Shown here: positions 14,225 to 14,989 of the stretch, piece after piece | Layout: the number at the start of each line of letters is the position of its first letter | How positions within the stretch are numbered: position 1 is the stretch's first letter | Assembly: GCA_023818745.1 (NCBI GenBank) | Contig: JAMWBY010000028.1 | Span: 1-14,989 of the forward strand | Source of the DNA: Candidatus Omnitrophota bacterium | GTDB taxonomy: Bacteria; Ratteibacteria; UBA8468; B48-G9; JAFGKM01 | Direction: 5' to 3' | Length of the DNA: 14,989 nucleotides | Position numbers and translations under genes: made by a program | Notes under the pieces: generated by a model | What the model was told of the DNA's origin: nothing | The model's database searches: none | The model's input: only the letters and a program-made list of their open reading frames with translations

Positions 14225-14989
14225 TTAAGTTTCTTCTATTTCAAGGCGAGCAAGCAAATATGCAATTGTTGATTCTGCTCCTTGGTTTCTGTTGGGTCCA
14301 GATTTTGTAAGGCCATCATAACATCCACCTGTAACAGGGTCATATAACATTTCTCCTTTTGTATTTCTTCCAAGAAACCAGTCAAAAACAATCAATGCAA
14401 GGTTACCATATTTTTCATTCCCTGTTAATTTTTCTGCTTTTTTCAATGCTTCTATCATACAAGATGTTTCTATTGGTTGTTGGTCATAATATGCTCTTTT
14501 ACCATTTTTAACATACCAACCATTATTTCCTATTGGAATGAATCTATTCTCTATTATTGTTAAATCTATAAGAAAGTTTAATGCCTCAATTCCTATACGA
14601 AAATATTTCTCATCTTCTATGATTTCATAAGCATAAAATAGCCCTAAGGGTAATTTTGCATTTTCATAAGTGATTATATTTTCAAACCATTTCCAGTTTT
14701 CATCGCTTGCCGAAAGATAATTTTCAACCATTTTATCTGCAAGTTTTTTCACCAGATTTTTTATTCCTTGATTGTTTTCAGTTTTTAAATAATAATATAG
14801 CCCAGCAATGCAATTTGCTATACCTCTTAGTGAATTTATTTTATCAATTTGAGGTAAAGCAAGGTCAAATATATGCTTTCCTGCACCTTTAATGTTTTCA
14901 TAAATAAAATCACTTGAAAGAAGGTATCCTATTGCCCATATACATCTTCCAAAACAATCATCTCCTCCATCTGTATCAAGAAAATTTCT
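14225..14989 (-). CDS. (alpha/alpha)6 toroid glycosidase-like protein, C-terminal part (5' end outside window)
   Basis: The frame is open to the right edge and gives 254 residues, so the start lies outside the window; a GTG at 14752 is internal. The visible protein begins RNFLDTDGGDDCFGRCIWA, like the helical domain that accompanies some glycosyltransferase and GH130 genes. Repeating helix pairs follow, and it closes with GPNRNQGAESTIAYLLARLE, also typical of that domain. Other landmarks are YENAKLPLGLFYAY and FIPIGNNGWY. The fold assignment to a six-hairpin toroid is fair; the activity is unknown, and an N-terminal catalytic or transferase domain could lie beyond the edge. mtaB starts 2 nt downstream, so the two are probably co-transcribed. 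Confidence 0.62.
   Translation of the reverse strand, partial: RNFLDTDGGDDCFGRCIWAIGYLLSSDFIYENIKGAGKHIFDLALPQIDKINSLRGIANCIAGLYYYLKTENNQGIKNLVKKLADKMVENYLSASDENWKWFENIITYENAKLPLGLFYAYEIIEDEKYFRIGIEALNFLIDLTIIENRFIPIGNNGWYVKNGKRAYYDQQPIETSCMIEALKKAEKLTGNEKYGNLALIVFDWFLGRNTKGEMLYDPVTGGCYDGLTKSGPNRNQGAESTIAYLLARLEIEET

Overview
The window (roughly 30% G+C by eye) is densely coded bacterial chromosome with 13 protein genes, two of them cut by the window edges. I found no tRNA, rRNA, CRISPR array, insertion sequence or phage gene, and no gene-free stretch over 115 bp. Housekeeping genes (gltX, tpiA, pgk, thiE, ftsH, folE, mtaB) are mixed with carbohydrate-active genes (a GH29 fucosidase, a GH43-like five-bladed propeller, an acetyl-xylan-esterase-like hydrolase, an (alpha/alpha)6 toroid protein) and a large OPT-like membrane protein of the DUF6784/DUF6785 type. 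Together with a ThiE carrying the extra N-terminal domain, this suggests an uncultured, glycan-using lineage near the PVC/Omnitrophota/Ratteibacteria groups. That placement is inference; no marker here fixes the phylum.

Layout. (1) 1-794, plus: 3' part of gltX. (2) 783-4629, minus: pgk, tpiA, then a two-domain alpha/beta-hydrolase gene whose ATG overlaps the tpiA stop by 8 bp. Its far end overlaps the gltX tail by 12 bp. (3) A 112-bp divergent promoter region, 4630-4741. (4) 4742-6025, plus: GH29 alpha-L-fucosidase, meeting tail to tail the minus-strand GH43-like gene (6027-6902). (5) A 44-bp divergent region, 6903-6946, where each start has a -10 box 6-7 nt upstream and no Shine-Dalgarno, so both mRNAs look leaderless. 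(6) 6947-12860, plus: DUF6785-type membrane protein, AmaP-like membrane protein with an Asp23-type domain, two-domain thiE, ftsH and folE; the last three overlap (31 and 44 bp). (7) 12862-14989, minus: an (alpha/alpha)6 toroid protein open at the right edge, mtaB 2 nt later, and an unrecognised 59-residue two-helix membrane protein joined to mtaB by an ATGA overlap.

How the genes may work together. The fucosidase, the propeller glycosidase and the esterase all lack signal peptides. They would act in the cytoplasm on imported, possibly fucosylated and acylated oligosaccharides, feeding triose-phosphate metabolism (tpiA/pgk). The OPT-like membrane protein is a possible but unproven importer. 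The amaP-thiE-ftsH-folE run joins envelope maintenance to thiamine and folate/pterin synthesis in one probable operon.

The most unusual points are the back-to-back leaderless starts, the second hydrolase domain that lacks its nucleophile serine, the coupling of that esterase to the glycolytic genes, the small two-helix protein coupled to mtaB, and three convergent gene pairs with no room for a terminator. I saw no defence system or wholly new multi-gene system.
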